6,950 bases of DNA from B16-G9 sp964400655. Lineage in GTDB: Bacteria; Bacteroidota; Bacteroidia; Bacteroidales; F082. Of the stretch, positions 5,424-6,950 are shown piece by piece. How positions within the stretch are numbered: position 1 is the first letter of the stretch; every line of letters begins with the position of its first letter. The DNA is taken from the NCBI GenBank assembly GCA_964400655.1, contig CAYNVN010000136.1, positions 1 through 6,950 on the forward strand, read 5' to 3'. A program made the translations under genes and the position numbers. The notes under the pieces are model-generated. The model was given only the letters and a program-made list of their open reading frames with translations, did not search any database and had not been told where the DNA came from.

Positions 5424-6689
5424 ATGAGATTCAAATCGTACATTGCACTTTTTTTTCTGTTGTTAACCATACAGGTACGGGCCACCTGGTTGTTGATCCC
5501 CATGGACAACACACAAACCGATCATCTTAAAAGTTACGGCATTGCTTTTTGGGTGTTGCAACAAGGAGTTGAGGTGGAATGGCTGTTAAATTACCGGGGG
5601 GGCAGTTATCTTATTCAGTACCACCAGTCGTTTGAAAATGAGTGCATTGTTCGTAATGTAAGTTTTGAGGTTGTTTCAAATGCCCGGGCAACTGCCATCA
5701 GGCAGGAGATTGCCCGCCCTGATATCAACATGGAAATTGTTAAACTTAACAAGGTTCCGCGAATTGCGGTTTACTCGCCCAAAAACAAACAACCGTGGGA
5801 TGATGCCGTTACTCTGGTACTTACCTATGCCGAAATTCCTTACGATGTGGTGTACGACGAAGAGGTGCTGGAAAATTTGCTGCCCACTTACGACTGGCTC
5901 CATCTCCATCATGAGGATTTTACCGGCCAATATGGTAAATTCTGGGCACGATATCATAACTATCCATGGTATCAGGAAAACGTTAAAGCTGCCGAAGAAA
6001 CGGCTCATAAACTGGGATTTGAAAAGGTATCAAAACTTAAACTCGCTGTTGCCGAAAAAATAAGAGCGTTTGTATTGGGCGGCGGATACCTGTTTGCCAT
6101 GTGTTCGGCCACCGACAGCTACGATGTGGCACTGGCTGCCCGTAATACCGATATTTGTGATGTTATGTTCGATGGCGACCCCATGGACCCTAACGCACAA
6201 CAAAAACTTGATTATACACCCTGTTTTGCCTTTAAAGACTTTAAGATTGTTACCAACCCGGCAGAATACGAAATATCAAACATCGATGTAACTTATACCC
6301 GGCCACGCAGCATTAATCAAAAAAACGACTATTTCACACTGTTTGATTTTTCAGCCAAATGGGATGTTATTCCCGCCATGCTGACACAGGATCATAAAAA
6401 AATCATCAAAGGGTTTATGGGTCAAACCACCGCTTTTAACGAAAACCTGTTAAAATCCAACGTAACTATTATGGGAGAACTGAAATCGGCACACGAGGCA
6501 AGATATATTCACGGTGAAATGGGAAAAGGCTTTTGGACCTTTTACGGCGGCCACGACCCGGAAGATTATCAGCACCGCATCGGCGACCCTCCCACCGACT
6601 TAAACCTTCATCCCAACTCGGCAGGTTACCGTTTGATATTAAACAATGTTTTGTTCCCCGCTGCCAAAAAGAAAAAAAGAAAAACATAG
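5424..6689 (+). CDS. Secreted protein of the Bacteroidota family often labelled 'asparagine synthetase B' (function unknown)
   Basis: A 421-residue exported protein. A signal peptide is clear: basic MRFK, hydrophobic core IALFFLLLTI, probable cleavage after VRA at residue 20. The mature start WLLIPMDNTQTDHLKSYGIAF and WLLNYRGGS (53-61) recall a Bacteroidota family that I believe is often named asparagine synthetase B. None of AsnB's marks are present: no Cys2 glutaminase N terminus and no SGGxDS pyrophosphate loop. A middle domain (about 112-375) looks like a class I glutamine amidotransferase-like (flavodoxin-type) fold. Its visible marks are RIAVYSP (113-119), YDWLHLHHEDF (156-166), and LGGGYLFAMCSATDS (218-232) with Cys227 placed like a nucleophile-elbow cysteine. 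GKGFWTFYGGHDPED (367-381) recalls ThuA-like GGH motifs. The C terminus is strongly basic (KKKKRK). The start has no strong SD but gives the signal peptide directly. It has its own promoter. The fold is a reading by eye, and catalysis is unproven. Confidence 0.7.
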   Translation: MRFKSYIALFFLLLTIQVRATWLLIPMDNTQTDHLKSYGIAFWVLQQGVEVEWLLNYRGGSYLIQYHQSFENECIVRNVSFEVVSNARATAIRQEIARPDINMEIVKLNKVPRIAVYSPKNKQPWDDAVTLVLTYAEIPYDVVYDEEVLENLLPTYDWLHLHHEDFTGQYGKFWARYHNYPWYQENVKAAEETAHKLGFEKVSKLKLAVAEKIRAFVLGGGYLFAMCSATDSYDVALAARNTDICDVMFDGDPMDPNAQQKLDYTPCFAFKDFKIVTNPAEYEISNIDVTYTRPRSINQKNDYFTLFDFSAKWDVIPAMLTQDHKKIIKGFMGQTTAFNENLLKSNVTIMGELKSAHEARYIHGEMGKGFWTFYGGHDPEDYQHRIGDPPTDLNLHPNSAGYRLILNNVLFPAAKKKKRKT

Positions 6690-6697
6690 GTTGAAAG

Positions 6698-6732
6698 TTT
6701 GGAGTGCCTAAAATTTGGAGTGTCTGGAGTTG
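6698..6732. repeat. Imperfect direct repeats TTTGGAGTGYCT
   Basis: TTTGGAGTGCCT (6698-6709) recurs as TTTGGAGTGTCT (6714-6725), 11 of 12 bases identical with a period of 16, followed by a further GGAGTTG (6726-6732). It lies just past the stop of the preceding gene, with no coding content or terminator-like hairpin. The motif may be a degenerate low-complexity intergenic repeat. Confidence 0.7.
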
Positions 6733-6733
6733 A

Positions 6734-6761
6734 GCGTTTGGCGTTCAGCGTTCGGCGTTAG
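6734..6761. repeat. Four tandem 7-mers GCGTTNR
   Basis: GCGTTTG, GCGTTCA, GCGTTCG and GCGTTAG follow each other without gaps (6734-6761). The first five bases are invariant and the last two vary. The array sits in the 201-base spacer before the next promoter and encodes nothing. I know similar GGAGT/GGCGT-type runs from other Bacteroidota intergenic regions, but have not verified that for this genome. Confidence 0.75.
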
Positions 6762-6782
6762 AGCAAGCTTCGGCCTCCGTCT

Positions 6783-6813
6783 CACTTTTCATTTTTCACT
6801 TTTCACTCTCTCT
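6783..6813. repeat. Pyrimidine-rich repeat CACTTTTCA
   Basis: CACTTTTCA occurs at 6783-6791 and 6797-6805, with period 14, inside a tract made almost wholly of T and C that runs into CTCTCTCT. It is low-complexity spacer between two genes. The U-rich transcript could assist transcription ending, but there is no stable stem in front of it. Confidence 0.6.
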
Positions 6814-6862
6814 GCCTGGTTTTGCCGTAAAAAATTAGCCGGTTACATTTCATAAAACAAAG

Positions 6863-6870
6863 TATCTTTG
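6863..6870 (+). promoter_or_regulatory. -7 element of the promoter for the gene at 6891
   Basis: TATCTTTG is an exact match to TAnnTTTG. The transcript would start near 6876, only about 15 bases before the ATG at 6891, so the leader is very short. The -33 region (GGTTAC around 6841-6846) is a weak match. Confidence 0.65.
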
Positions 6871-6890
6871 ATGCTCAAAAAACATCTGCT

Positions 6891-6950
6891 ATGAAAAAAA
6901 TTCTTGCTGTTTTATCGATGTTGGTTTTACCGGTTGTAATGTTTGCACAA
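6891..6950 (+). CDS. N-terminal signal peptide of an exported protein (partial)
   Basis: Twenty codons from ATG 6891 to the window edge give MKKILAVLSMLVLPVVMFAQ: two lysines, a hydrophobic core and an Ala-Gln end typical of a signal peptidase I site in Bacteroidota secreted proteins. The window stops where the mature protein would begin, so the function cannot be told. A good -7 promoter box lies 21 bases upstream, which supports a real gene start. Confidence 0.8.
   Translation, partial: MKKILAVLSMLVLPVVMFAQ

Noticed and set aside
5665..6063. Plus-strand frame overlapping the secreted protein gene (also 6070-6291)
   Set aside because: It lies in another frame of a gene with a clear signal peptide and conserved motifs; the product is Trp/Ile-rich nonsense without a start signal.
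6734..6761. GCGTTNR tandem repeats as a CRISPR array or origin iterons
   Set aside because: The units are 7 bases with no spacers, and no cas, rep or dnaA gene or AT-rich unwinding region accompanies them.
6755..6778. CGGCGTT...GCTTCGGCC as a terminator hairpin for the secreted protein gene
   Set aside because: No continuous complementary arms of useful length can be drawn, and no T run follows immediately.

Overview
This is a chromosomal segment from a member of the Bacteroidota, most likely Bacteroidales/Marinilabiliales; that placement is a judgement from protein style, not a computed one. Three things support it: the gene order rpsI-rpsB-tsf with a Bacteroidota-type uS2, several copies of the phylum's -7 promoter element TAnnTTTG, and A-rich start regions that mostly lack a Shine-Dalgarno (SD) sequence.

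Layout. Bases 1-37 are the last codons of rpsI (uS9). A 106-base leader follows, with a potential fold and an SD-led three-codon reading frame. Next come rpsB (144-974) and tsf (1002-1829), which close with a strong hairpin terminator (1851-1880). Convergent to them on the minus strand is a secreted NamZ/DUF1343 exo-N-acetylmuramidase (1881-3101). A compact divergent promoter region (about 3102-3181) drives namZ leftward. Rightward it drives a two-gene operon: a LolC/LolE-type FtsX-like permease that starts at TTG 3182, and a CapD-like extended-SDR 'epimerase' overlapping it by 8 bases (4395-5333). A separate promoter precedes a secreted 421-residue protein of the Bacteroidota family that I believe is often labelled 'asparagine synthetase B'; nothing in it resembles AsnB (5424-6689). 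A repeat-rich spacer of about 200 bases follows, then a promoter and the first 20 codons (a signal peptide) of another exported protein cut by the window edge.

How the parts fit. The left third is translation housekeeping. The middle looks like cell-envelope work: a muropeptide sugar-releasing glycosidase facing a lipoprotein-sorting-type permease and a nucleotide-sugar-type SDR. The right third holds exported proteins of unknown or unassigned role.

I found no mobile element, CRISPR array, tRNA, rRNA or defence system, and no wholly new multi-gene system. The most interesting signals are the rpsB leader, the nearly palindromic divergent promoter core at 3135-3150, the SDR lacking most of the dehydratase catalytic residues expected for its family, and the mislabelled secreted glutaminase-like-fold protein.
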